A stretch of DNA of 15,339 nucleotides from Gallionellaceae bacterium (GTDB lineage: Bacteria; Pseudomonadota; Gammaproteobacteria; Burkholderiales; Gallionellaceae): positions 1 to 15,339 of the forward strand of contig PLYB01000164.1 in NCBI GenBank assembly GCA_003151655.1. Direction: 5' to 3'. Shown here piece by piece: positions 7,419-13,939 of this stretch. Below the pieces are notes generated by a model. It searched no databases. It was not told the DNA's origin and saw nothing but the letters and a program-made list of their open reading frames with translations. The position numbers and the translations under genes are program-made. Positions within the stretch are counted from its first letter, which is position 1; the number at the start of each line of letters is the position of its first letter.

Positions 7419-7943
7419 CTATTTCGGTTGATTATTTGCTCTGAGCATTAGTAACACCGCCCACACTCCCAGCATCACAAACGAAACCAGTGCCCACTCT
7501 GGAATGCCGAGGGTAAGGAACGTCCAGCCTTTTTCGGCACACTCGCCTGAGCCATGCATCAGTTCCTGCCACACATCACCCATCGGAAAATTCTGCAACA
7601 TAAACTCGAGACCGGGACCACAGGCCGGCACTTGCTCCTTGGGCAGATGTTGTATCCAGATTTGCCGACTCGCCACCACCACGCCGGTGATAGCCAACAA
7701 CACGATGAGTCCGCTATACACGCTGGCAGCGATGCGCTTCGGGTTATGCAGTGCGGCAATAAAAAACACCACTCCGATTGCAATAAAAATGAGGCGTTGA
7801 ACCATGCATAGCGAGCAAGGTTCCTGGCGCAAAACATGTTGCAAATAAAGTGCGGAAGCGAACATCACGGCAACCGCCATTGCCCCCGCCAGATATAACC
7901 AGCGAGGTGATGTAGTACGCCATAGGTCTAATAATTTATTCAT
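7419..7943 (-). CDS. dsbB: Disulfide bond formation protein DsbB
   Basis: A 174-residue inner-membrane protein with four hydrophobic segments (about 14-34, 50-65, 73-92, 147-167). It re-oxidises periplasmic DsbA and passes electrons to the quinone pool. Both redox pairs are present: C43/C46 in EPCSLCMVQR, the quinone-linked pair, and C108/C135 in the second periplasmic loop (PACGPG and GECAEKG). The ATG at 7943 is chosen because AAGGA precedes it and MNKLLDLWRTTSPRWL is a normal DsbB start; a longer ATG at 7988 would add 15 residues coded by a palindromic repeat. No dsbA is seen nearby. It lies on the same strand as the isc operon, 95 bp after iscX, so read-through is possible. Confidence 0.95.
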   Translation of the reverse strand: MNKLLDLWRTTSPRWLYLAGAMAVAVMFASALYLQHVLRQEPCSLCMVQRLIFIAIGVVFFIAALHNPKRIAASVYSGLIVLLAITGVVVASRQIWIQHLPKEQVPACGPGLEFMLQNFPMGDVWQELMHGSGECAEKGWTFLTLGIPEWALVSFVMLGVWAVLLMLRANNQPK

Positions 7944-7962
7944 ACAGTCCTTATTTGCCAGC

Positions 7963-8017
7963 GTAGCCCATCCCTTCGAGACGCGCAAAGTGCGCGCTAC
8001 TCAGGGCGAACGGCTAC
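7963..8017. repeat. Palindromic interspersed repeat between iscX and dsbB
   Basis: A nested palindrome. GTAGCC (7963-7968) pairs with GGCTAC (8012-8017), CCCT (7972-7975) with AGGG (8002-8005), and the centre CGCGCA-AAG-TGCGCG (7982-7996) is a perfect 6-bp hairpin. On the minus strand the pattern CCTGAGTA...TCTCGAAGGG resembles the widespread CCTGAGC-TGTCGAAGG repeat, two copies of which sit in hscA. It might end or stabilise the isc transcript, but no T-run follows. Confidence 0.7.
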
Positions 8018-8038
8018 TTAAATTTCTTTGCGTTGAGA

Positions 8039-8233
8039 TTACTCGGCTTCATTTATCCAGACTGCCTGTATCGCTTCCAGCACTTTTTCACCTCCGCGAT
8101 GGTGATCGTCATCGAAGCCGTCCAAGCCGATCACTAAGTTATGCAGTTCAACAAAGCGTATCGTCTTCGGGTCAACATCTGGATGTTTTTCCGACAAGCT
8201 GATCGCAATGTCGTTCACGTCGATCCATTTCAT
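8039..8233 (-). CDS. iscX: Fe-S assembly protein IscX
   Basis: A 64-residue acidic protein of the IscX/YfhJ family, with the expected small winged-helix length and the family pattern KWIDVNDIAISLSEKHPDVD, then VELHNLVIGLDGFDDD. IscX binds IscS, competes with the frataxin CyaY and may deliver or sense iron. Its ATG overlaps the fdx stop (ATGA), a sign of translational coupling. It is the last gene of the isc operon. The acidic DGFDDDHHRGGE stretch is where iron binding is placed in the family. Confidence 0.95.
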   Translation of the reverse strand: MKWIDVNDIAISLSEKHPDVDPKTIRFVELHNLVIGLDGFDDDHHRGGEKVLEAIQAVWINEAE

Positions 8234-8574
8234 TTTCCGTGTCCCTCTTTCGCCATGTTGATAGTATATTTCGGAATCTCGATCACCAGATCAGTGCTTC
8301 CCACTACCGCCTGACAGCTCAAGCGCGAATTCGATTCCAGCCCCCATGCTTTGTCCAGCATATCCTCTTCCAGTTCCGTGGCCTCAGGCAAACTATTAAA
8401 TCCTTCACGCACGATGACATGGCACGTGGTACAGGCGCAGGATTTTTCACAAGCATGTTCGATCTGGATGCCGTGCTCAAGCAGCGCATCGCAGATAGAT
8501 GCGCCCGCCGCCACCTCAAACAGAGCGCCTTTGGGACACAACTCTTCATGCGGCAACACGATGACTTGTGCCAT
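8230..8574 (-). CDS. fdx: [2Fe-2S] ferredoxin of the ISC system
   Basis: A 114-residue adrenodoxin-type ferredoxin. Cluster ligands C42, C48, C51 (HACEKSCACTTCH) and C87 (RLSCQ) fall exactly where E. coli Fdx has them; the extra C46 is also typical of ISC ferredoxins. It gives electrons to the IscS/IscU complex for sulfur reduction and cluster coupling. The stop overlaps the iscX start, and the ATG lies one base after the hscA stop, so all three are tightly coupled in one transcript. Confidence 0.97.
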   Translation of the reverse strand: MAQVIVLPHEELCPKGALFEVAAGASICDALLEHGIQIEHACEKSCACTTCHVIVREGFNSLPEATELEEDMLDKAWGLESNSRLSCQAVVGSTDLVIEIPKYTINMAKEGHGK

Positions 8575-8575
8575 C

Positions 8576-10492
8576 TCAGCTCTCCAGATCAGACAACTTG
8601 TGTCCGGCCAAGGCGCGCGTCACGCTTTTGTCCATACGGCGTTGCGCAAATTCGGTAGTCACCTGATTCAACGCCTCAACCGCATGCTTGATCGCCTGAT
8701 GATCATTGCCATGCTGCACCGCATGCAAGGCATCCATACTGCCGCGAATACGCGCTAGTGCTGCGGCATCCAGCAAAGCATCGCCGTCCTGCTCCAGAGC
8801 GTTTGCTACCGCTTCCAGCAACTGTCCCGCTTCGGTTTGCTGTTCGCGCAAAGCCCGCGCCAGCATGTCATCGCGCGCATGCTGCGAAGAGTCTTGCAAC
8901 ATGCGCGTAATCTCTTCGTTATTCAAACCGTAGGAAGGTTTTACCACGATGCTCGCTTCCGTGCCGCTGCCTGTTTCGCGTGCGGAAACACTCAGCAGCC
9001 CATCTGCATCGACTTGAAAAGTAACGCGAATACGTGCCGAACCGGCAACCATTGCGGGGATGCCGCGCAATTCGAATTTCGCCAGCGAGCGGCAATCGCT
9101 CACCAGTTCGCGCTCGCCTTGCAACACATGGATGCTCATCGCGGTCTGCCCGTCTTTGTAGGTGGTGAACTCCTGCGCGCGTGCTGTCGGAATCGTACTG
9201 TTGCGCGGAATAATTTTCTCCACCAGGCCGCCCATCGTCTCAATGCCCAGCGATAGCGGTGTCACGTCCAGCAGCAGCCAGTCATCCGCGCTGCGATTAC
9301 CGGCCAGCACGTTCGCCTGAATCGATGCGCCCAATGCCACCACTTTATCGGGGTCGAGGTTATTCAACGGTGTCTGCACAAAAAGTTCTCCCACCGCTTG
9401 CTGCACCTGCGGCATACGCGTGGAGCCGCCGACCATCACCACGCCCTTGATATCCAGCACCGCCAGTTTGGCATCGCGCAAAGCACGTCGGGTTGCTTGC
9501 AGGGTACGCGCGACCAGATTCTGCGTCATCGCGTAAAACGCCTCGCGCGTAAGCGCCAAATCTACCAACTCGCCGCCGCTCAATACTGCCGTGATCTGTG
9601 CCTGCGCATGATTGGTCAGTTGTTCTTTTGCAGTACGCGCGTGCGTCAGCAACAGGCGCGTGTCATGCGCCCCCAGAGCCGACAACCCGGCCTTTTCCAG
9701 TATCCAGCAATAGATACGATGATCAAAATCGTCGCCACCCAAGGCTGAATCACCGTTGGTAGCGAGCACTTCGAATACGCCCTTCGATAGTTTTAATATC
9801 GAAATATCAAACGTGCCGCCCCCTAGGTCATACACTGCATAAACACCCTCGGCGGCATTATCCAAGCCGTAGGCAATAGCAGCAGCCGTCGGTTCGTTGA
9901 GCAAGCGCAACACGTTCAAGCCGGCGAGCTTCGCAGCATCTTTGGTCGCCTGGCGTTGCGCATCATCGAAGTAAGCTGGAACGGTGATGACCGCACCAAC
10001 CAGTTCGCCGCCCAATGAAAGCTCAGCACGTTCGCGCAACACTTTGAGTATTTCGGCTGAAACTTCGACCGGACTTTTTACCCCGGCTACCGTGCGCAAT
10101 TGCAACATGCCCGAGGCCTGTCCTGAGCTAGTCGAAGTGGCCTGTCCTGAGCCTGTCGAAGCGGCCTCGACGAAACGATACGGCAGATTGCCGACATCAC
10201 CCACGTCCTTCAGCCCGCGCCCCATAAAACGCTTTACCGAAATGATGGTGTTTTGCGGATCATCGCTCTGCACCGCCTGTGCGGTATAGCCGACGTGAAC
10301 CTTGCCATCTTCGGTATAGCGCACCACCGAAGGCAGCAAGGCGCTGCCGTCAATGTCCTTGAGCACCGTGCTGATGCCGTTGCGTACCGTGGCAACAAGT
10401 GAGTTGGTCGTGCCGAGATCAATGCCGACTGATAGCCGGTGCTGGTGAGGTGCGGCACTAAGGCCGGGTTCTGCGATTTGAAGTAGAGCCAT
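8576..10492 (-). CDS. hscA: Hsp70-type chaperone HscA, with in-frame repeat insertion
   Basis: A 638-residue Hsp70 specialised for Fe-S proteins. ATPase domain motifs GIDLGTTNSLVA (phosphate 1), VYDLGGGTFDISIL (phosphate 2) and VVMVGGSTRMP lead to the linker LLLDVTPLSLGIETMGG and the substrate-binding domain. It binds the LPPVK loop of IscU and, with HscB, drives cluster release. Usual length is about 616-622 residues. The excess is explained by residues 111-126, two units ASTGSGQA and TSTSSGQA coded by a 24-bp tandem repeat, placed between PYRFVE and GMLQLRT in a variable part of the ATPase domain. All motifs remain intact, so the protein is probably active. It follows hscB after a 75-bp gap holding a large hairpin. 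Confidence 0.96.
   Translation of the reverse strand: MALLQIAEPGLSAAPHQHRLSVGIDLGTTNSLVATVRNGISTVLKDIDGSALLPSVVRYTEDGKVHVGYTAQAVQSDDPQNTIISVKRFMGRGLKDVGDVGNLPYRFVEAASTGSGQATSTSSGQASGMLQLRTVAGVKSPVEVSAEILKVLRERAELSLGGELVGAVITVPAYFDDAQRQATKDAAKLAGLNVLRLLNEPTAAAIAYGLDNAAEGVYAVYDLGGGTFDISILKLSKGVFEVLATNGDSALGGDDFDHRIYCWILEKAGLSALGAHDTRLLLTHARTAKEQLTNHAQAQITAVLSGGELVDLALTREAFYAMTQNLVARTLQATRRALRDAKLAVLDIKGVVMVGGSTRMPQVQQAVGELFVQTPLNNLDPDKVVALGASIQANVLAGNRSADDWLLLDVTPLSLGIETMGGLVEKIIPRNSTIPTARAQEFTTYKDGQTAMSIHVLQGERELVSDCRSLAKFELRGIPAMVAGSARIRVTFQVDADGLLSVSARETGSGTEASIVVKPSYGLNNEEITRMLQDSSQHARDDMLARALREQQTEAGQLLEAVANALEQDGDALLDAAALARIRGSMDALHAVQHGNDHQAIKHAVEALNQVTTEFAQRRMDKSVTRALAGHKLSDLES
10115..10162. 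repeat. Two 24-bp tandem repeat units inside hscA
   Basis: Units at 10115-10138 and 10139-10162 differ at 3 of 24 bases. Each contains CCTGAGC..GTCGAAG, the core of an interspersed repeat common in environmental bacteria. As the unit is 24 bp, the reading frame is kept and each copy adds eight Ser/Thr/Gly/Gln/Ala-rich residues. A stub of a third unit (GGCCT) follows at 10163-10167. Confidence 0.85.
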
Positions 10493-10509
10493 TTTAGTTA
10501 TTAGTCGTT

Positions 10510-10563
10510 AGTCACTAGTCGTTAGTTGCTGTTAATTTAACTAACAGCTAACGACTAGCGACT
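10510..10563. repeat. TAGTCGTTAG hairpin repeat between hscB and hscA
   Basis: The left arm (10510-10534, AGTCACTAGTCGTTAG then TTGCTGTTA) pairs with the right arm (10541-10563), whose reverse complement is AGTCGCTAGTCGTTAG then CTGTTAG. There is one mismatch and a 3-base bulge. A further TTAGTCGTTAG copy lies just before at 10501-10511. The element fills the hscB-hscA gap and has no coding content. Confidence 0.8.
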
Positions 10564-10567
10564 GTCT

Positions 10568-11101
10568 TTAATTATCCAGTTCATCGAACGCGGAAGCAAT
10601 TTCTTCCGCGAGTTTCTCAATGAATTTGAGTTTTCGCACTATACCGGAAGCAGCAACAAAATCGTGCCGGTTATCGAGATCGCGTGCCAGCTCCTGCTCC
10701 AATACTCGCTTCATATTCTGCACTTGCTGTTCTATCTCTGCCAATGCATCGGTGTTTTTTGTCTGCTTGGCATCGGCCAATGCCTCGCGCCAGTCCATCT
10801 GCTGCATCAAAAAATCAATCGGCATTGCGGTATTGCTTTCTTCCTGCGTATCGACCCCATGCAATGACAACAGATAACGCGCCCGATTCAGCGGGCTACG
10901 CAGGGTCTGATAGGCTTCGTTAGCGCGGGTTGCCCACTGTACAGAAAGGCGGCGCTCAGCTTCGGAAAGATGGGTAAATTTATCGGGATGAACTTGCGCC
11001 TGCAGCGCCCGATAACTTTGTTCGAGCACAGAGGTATCGATCTGGAAATTTGCGGGGAGATCGAAAAGGGAGAAAAAATCCTGCTGAAGATCAAATTTCA
11101 T
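10568..11101 (-). CDS. hscB: J-domain co-chaperone HscB
   Basis: A 177-residue protein with an N-terminal J domain (about 8-80) carrying HPD at 38-40 (QVHPDKFTHLSEAERRLS), then a linker and a C-terminal three-helix bundle that binds IscU. It brings IscU to HscA and triggers ATP hydrolysis. Length is close to the 171 of E. coli HscB. I prefer the ATG at 11101 (MKFDLQQDFFSLFDLP), which matches the family N-terminus and has CCGGA a few bases before it; the ATG at 11131 would add ten residues from sequence next to a repeat. It follows iscA after a 143-bp gap that holds a palindrome. Confidence 0.94.
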   Translation of the reverse strand: MKFDLQQDFFSLFDLPANFQIDTSVLEQSYRALQAQVHPDKFTHLSEAERRLSVQWATRANEAYQTLRSPLNRARYLLSLHGVDTQEESNTAMPIDFLMQQMDWREALADAKQTKNTDALAEIEQQVQNMKRVLEQELARDLDNRHDFVAASGIVRKLKFIEKLAEEIASAFDELDN

Positions 11102-11138
11102 TATTCCGGTTTCACCAACAACATTAAACAAATCCCCC

Positions 11139-11173
11139 GTAGGATGGGTGGAGCGCAGCGATACCCATCCTAC
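11139..11173. repeat. GTAGGATGGGT palindrome between iscA and hscB
   Basis: GTAGGATGGGT (11139-11149) is the exact reverse complement of ACCCATCCTAC (11163-11173), around the loop GGAGCGCAGCGAT. This is the familiar GTAGGATGGGT..GAGCGCAGCGA-type interspersed repeat seen in many proteobacteria (general knowledge). It would form a stable 11-bp hairpin in the isc mRNA just before hscB. Confidence 0.85.
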
Positions 11174-11244
11174 ATTAATAGCAAACCGTCCAGTCTTCGA
11201 TCTTGAGGCCGCGTATCAGCCTGAAAACGGTTTACGAAACTCAT

Positions 11245-11568
11245 TCAAACCTTGAAACTTTCACCGCAACCACAAGTATCTTGCACGTTCGGATTATTGA
11301 ACTTAAAACCTTCGTTCAGCCCTTCGCGGGTGTAATCCAACTCCATGCCATCAATATATGGCAAACTTTGCGGATCGACCAGCAAGATCACGCCATTGCT
11401 GACGAATTGCAGATCATCACCGTCCGCCGCATCGGCAAATTCCAGCTTGTACGCCATACCGGAACAGCCGCTGGTGCGCACGCCAAGCCGCAACCCGACC
11501 CCTTTACCGCGTTTGGTCAAAAAGTTTTTCACATGCTGCGCCGCATCTTCTGTCAATGTGATCGACAT
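11245..11568 (-). CDS. iscA: Iron-sulfur cluster assembly protein IscA
   Basis: A 107-residue A-type carrier (HesB family) that receives Fe-S clusters and passes them to apo-proteins. The three conserved cysteines are C35 (TSGCSGMAY) and C99 and C101 (DTCGCGESF), at the positions of E. coli IscA. The ATG at 11568 is chosen because GGAG lies six bases before it and MSITLTEDAAQHV is the usual start; an upstream ATG at 11691 would run through the end of iscU. The gap to iscU is 34 bp. Confidence 0.97.
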   Translation of the reverse strand: MSITLTEDAAQHVKNFLTKRGKGVGLRLGVRTSGCSGMAYKLEFADAADGDDLQFVSNGVILLVDPQSLPYIDGMELDYTREGLNEGFKFNNPNVQDTCGCGESFKV

Positions 11569-11602
11569 ATCTTTCTCCAAAAAAAATTGGGGGCCTCTAT
11601 TT

Positions 11603-12025
11603 TTATCCGCAAACCGCACCGGAACACGCCGCCGTTTCAACTGTCGCGCCGTGTTTGGATTTGTAATCTGCGACCGCCGCCTTGATAGCATCTTCCGCCA
11701 GAATGGAACAATGTATCTTCACTGGCGGCAACGCCAACTCTTCCGCAATTTGGGTATTTTTAATCGCCAGAGCCTGATCGACTGTCTTGCCCTTTACCCA
11801 CTCAGTCACCAACGAACTGGAAGCGATCGCAGAGCCGCAACCGTAGGTCTTGAATTTCGCATCTTCGATGATGCCGTCCTTGCCTACCTTGATCTGCAAC
11901 TTCATCACGTCGCCGCAAGCCGGTGCCCCGACCATACCGGTACCAACAAAAGTATCGTCCTTATCCAGAGAACCGACGTTGCGCGGATTTTCGTAGTGAT
12001 CCAGTACTTTTTCGCTGTATGCCAT
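11603..12025 (-). CDS. iscU: Iron-sulfur scaffold protein IscU, with C-terminal Cys extension
   Basis: A 140-residue scaffold on which IscS sulfur and iron are built into [2Fe-2S] clusters. Cluster ligands C37 (GAPACGD), C63 (TYGCGSA) and C106 (KIHCSIL) and the assembly residue D39 are present, with the HscA-recognition loop LPPVK at 99-103. E. coli IscU has 128 residues and ends soon after DYKSK. Here about 15 residues follow, ending AACSGAVCG with two further cysteines, C134 and C139. These lie outside the normal site and are described under findings. AAGGAG precedes the ATG by about nine bases. A 106-bp gap with a hairpin separates it from iscS. Confidence 0.97.
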   Translation of the reverse strand: MAYSEKVLDHYENPRNVGSLDKDDTFVGTGMVGAPACGDVMKLQIKVGKDGIIEDAKFKTYGCGSAIASSSLVTEWVKGKTVDQALAIKNTQIAEELALPPVKIHCSILAEDAIKAAVADYKSKHGATVETAACSGAVCG

Positions 12026-12047
12026 AATAGTTCGCTCCTTTTTAGGA

Positions 12048-12127
12048 GCAGTCGTTAGTCGTTAGACGTTAGTTAAGAGTTAGAAACGGGTTCAACTAAT
12101 AACTAATGACTAGCGACTAGTAACTGC
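12048..12127. repeat. TAGTCGTTAG hairpin repeat between iscS and iscU
   Basis: The left arm (12048-12083, GCAGTCGTTAGTCGTTAGAC then GTTAGTTAAGAGTTAG) pairs with the right arm (12093-12127), whose reverse complement starts GCAGTTACTAGTCGCTAGTC. Most of the 35 positions match, around a 9-base loop. It shares the TAGTCGTTAG unit with the hscB-hscA element, so both belong to one family. It lies between the iscS stop and the iscU ribosome site. Confidence 0.8.
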
Positions 12128-12131
12128 CTTA

Positions 12132-13346
12132 TCAATGTGCAGCCCACTGCACGGTATTTAAGTCTATTCCGTCTTTAAACATTTCCCACAAGGGCGAAAG
12201 TTCGCGCAGTTTGCCGATTTTATCGTGCAGTAATTTCACTGCGTAATCGACTTCTTCGACTGTGGTAAAACGTCCGATGGTAAAACGAATCGAGCTGTGT
12301 GCCAATTCATCGTTGCGTCCCAGCGCGCGCAATACATAAGACGGTTCCAAGCTGGCCGAAGTGCAGGCCGAGCCGCTGGATACAGCAATATCTTTTACCG
12401 CCATAATCAGCGATTCGCCTTCGACGAAGTTGAAGCTCACATTCAAATTATGCGGCACACGTTGATCCATGTCGCCGTTAAGATAGACCTCTTCCATCGC
12501 GGACAACCCTGCCCATAAACGATCACGCAACATACGGACGCGCTCGTTTTCAACAATCATTTCTTCTTTGGCGATGCGAAATGCTTCGCCCATACCGACG
12601 ATCTGGTGCGTCGCCAAGGTGCCGGAACGGAAGCCGCGTTCATGCCCGCCACCGTGCATTTGCGCTTCCAGACGCACGCGCGGTTTGCGGCGCACATACA
12701 GCGCACCGATACCTTTGGGCCCGTAAGTTTTGTGCGCGGAGAAAGACATCAAATCAACCTTCAGCTTCTGCAAATCGATCACCACTTTGCCCGTCGCCTG
12801 CGCCGCATCAACATGCAGCAAAATTCCGCGCTCCCGGCAAATCTCTCCGATAGCGGCGATGTCTTGAATCACGCCAATCTCGTTATTCACATACATCACC
12901 GAGACGATGATGGTATCCGGGCGCAATGCAGCCTTGAACTTTTCCAGATCCAGCAAACCGCTCGGCTCGGGCACGAGATAGGTGGCCGTAAAACCCTGCC
13001 GCTCCAACTCGCGCACAGTATCGAGCACCGCCTTATGTTCGGTTTGTACCGTAACCAGATGCTTGCCCTTGTCGGCATAAAAATGCGCGGCACCTTTTAT
13101 CGCAAGGTTATTCGATTCGGTCGCGCCGGAGGTCCACACGATCTCTTTCGGATCGGCATTCACCAAAGCTGCAACTTGTTCGCGCGCACGCTCCACCGCC
13201 TCATCCGCCACCCAACCAAAGGAATGCGAACGCGAAGCCGGATTGCCAAACTTTTCAGTAAGGTAAGGGATCATTTCATCGGCCACGCGCGGATCAACCG
13301 GCGTGGTCGCGGAATAATCCAGATAGATAGGTAAATGCAAGGACAT
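12132..13346 (-). CDS. iscS: Cysteine desulfurase IscS
   Basis: A 404-residue class V aminotransferase-fold PLP enzyme, the same length as E. coli IscS. It turns cysteine into alanine and a protein-bound persulfide, serving Fe-S assembly and tRNA thiolation. PLP lysine K206 (SFSAHKTYGP), the histidine stacking on PLP, H104 (QTEHKAV), and persulfide cysteine C328 on the mobile loop (SSGSACTSASLEPS) are all present. The C-terminus (SPLWEMFKDGIDLNTVQW) is the IscU-binding type. It starts 20 bp after the iscR stop, so both lie in one transcript. Confidence 0.98.
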   Translation of the reverse strand: MSLHLPIYLDYSATTPVDPRVADEMIPYLTEKFGNPASRSHSFGWVADEAVERAREQVAALVNADPKEIVWTSGATESNNLAIKGAAHFYADKGKHLVTVQTEHKAVLDTVRELERQGFTATYLVPEPSGLLDLEKFKAALRPDTIIVSVMYVNNEIGVIQDIAAIGEICRERGILLHVDAAQATGKVVIDLQKLKVDLMSFSAHKTYGPKGIGALYVRRKPRVRLEAQMHGGGHERGFRSGTLATHQIVGMGEAFRIAKEEMIVENERVRMLRDRLWAGLSAMEEVYLNGDMDQRVPHNLNVSFNFVEGESLIMAVKDIAVSSGSACTSASLEPSYVLRALGRNDELAHSSIRFTIGRFTTVEEVDYAVKLLHDKIGKLRELSPLWEMFKDGIDLNTVQWAAH

Positions 13347-13366
13347 TGGATTCTCTGAATACTGAA

Positions 13367-13843
13367 TTAAGCGGATATTGCGGCGGACTGACTGGCACCT
13401 TTAGTCAAAGTGATGGACGAAGCCCCATCGGCATTACTCTTCGCCTGACCATCAATCAATTGCTGCAAATTCACTCCGGCAAGATACTCTTGAATTTTCA
13501 CGTTCAAACCGAACCATAACTCATGCGTCAAACATGGCTTGCCATCCATACAGTTCCCTTGCGCATTGCAATTAGTGGTATCCAAAGGCTCATCCACTGC
13601 GGAAATGATGTCCACGATCACGATCTTATTTGCAGGGCGCGCCAGACAATAACCGCCACCGGGGCCGCGCACACTGGCCACGATGTTGTTCTTGCGCAAT
13701 TTGCCGAATAACTGTTCCAGATACGACAACGAAATCTTCTGCCGTTCACTGATACCGGCGAGCGTAACCGGCCCATTGCCGCCGCGCATTGCCAGATCAA
13801 CCATCGCCGTCACAGCGAATCTTCCTTTAGTCGTTAAACGCAT
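13367..13843 (-). CDS. iscR: Fe-S cluster-sensing transcription regulator IscR
   Basis: A 158-residue Rrf2-family winged-helix regulator. With a [2Fe-2S] cluster it represses the isc operon, and without one it acts on type 2 sites. The DNA-binding half is 1-65 (TKGRFAVTAMVDLAM, YLEQLFGKLRKNNIVASVRGPGGGY), and the cluster ligands C92, C98, C104 and H107 sit at the E. coli positions. The ATG at 13843 is chosen for the family N-terminus MRLTTKGRF and the AGGA before it; the ATG at 13897 would use the leader as coding sequence. A matching operator and promoter lie just upstream, so it should control its own operon. Confidence 0.97.
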   Translation of the reverse strand: MRLTTKGRFAVTAMVDLAMRGGNGPVTLAGISERQKISLSYLEQLFGKLRKNNIVASVRGPGGGYCLARPANKIVIVDIISAVDEPLDTTNCNAQGNCMDGKPCLTHELWFGLNVKIQEYLAGVNLQQLIDGQAKSNADGASSITLTKGASQSAAISA

Positions 13844-13906
13844 AATTTCCTCGCAGTTCGTCTTTACTATATAGAACGCACACACGTTCCCTTGCACATA
13901 GTAAGG

Positions 13907-13935
13907 ATAATAGAATACCTGATTTTTTTAGTCAA
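13907..13935 (-). promoter_or_regulatory. Sigma70 promoter of the isc operon
   Basis: TTGACT (13935-13930) and TATTAT (13912-13907) are separated by exactly 17 bp, close to the sigma70 consensus. The -35 box covers the cysE stop codon (GTTGACTAA). Initiation near 13900 would give a leader of about 57 nt to iscR. A 7-bp inverted repeat, TTACTAT/ATAGTAA (13898-13904 with 13864-13870), spans that leader. Confidence 0.7.
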
Positions 13936-13939
13936 CAAT
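13915..13939 (-). promoter_or_regulatory. IscR type 1-like operator
   Basis: Read on the minus strand, these 25 bases fit the E. coli type 1 IscR consensus (ATASYYGACTRWWWYAGTCRRSTAT, recalled from the literature) at about 22 positions: ATTGTTGACTAAAA, then AAATCAGGTAT. It covers the -35 box and spacer of the isc promoter, the place expected for repression by [2Fe-2S]-IscR. The left half lies in the cysE coding end. Confidence 0.65.

Noticed and set aside
7944..7988. Longer start for dsbB adding 15 residues
   Set aside because: The added residues are coded partly by the palindromic repeat, and AAGGA lies before the inner ATG.
11102..11131. Longer start for hscB adding ten residues
   Set aside because: The family N-terminus begins at the ATG at 11101, and the extension comes from spacer next to a palindrome.
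11569..11691. Longer start for iscA
   Set aside because: It would read through the end of iscU in another frame, while the inner ATG has a good ribosome site and the normal IscA N-terminus.
12606..13334. Long plus-strand ORF (242 codons) opposite iscS
   Set aside because: It lies antisense to a fully convincing IscS, has no recognisable domain, and is His/Arg-rich as expected from reading a codon-biased gene backwards.
13826..13840. TTAGTCGTTAA inside iscR resembling the TAGTCGTTAG repeat
   Set aside because: It codes for the invariant TTKGR-region residues of IscR and has no inverted partner, so the resemblance is chance.
13844..13897. Longer start for iscR
   Set aside because: It would translate the leader just downstream of the promoter; the inner ATG gives MRLTTKGRF with a ribosome site.
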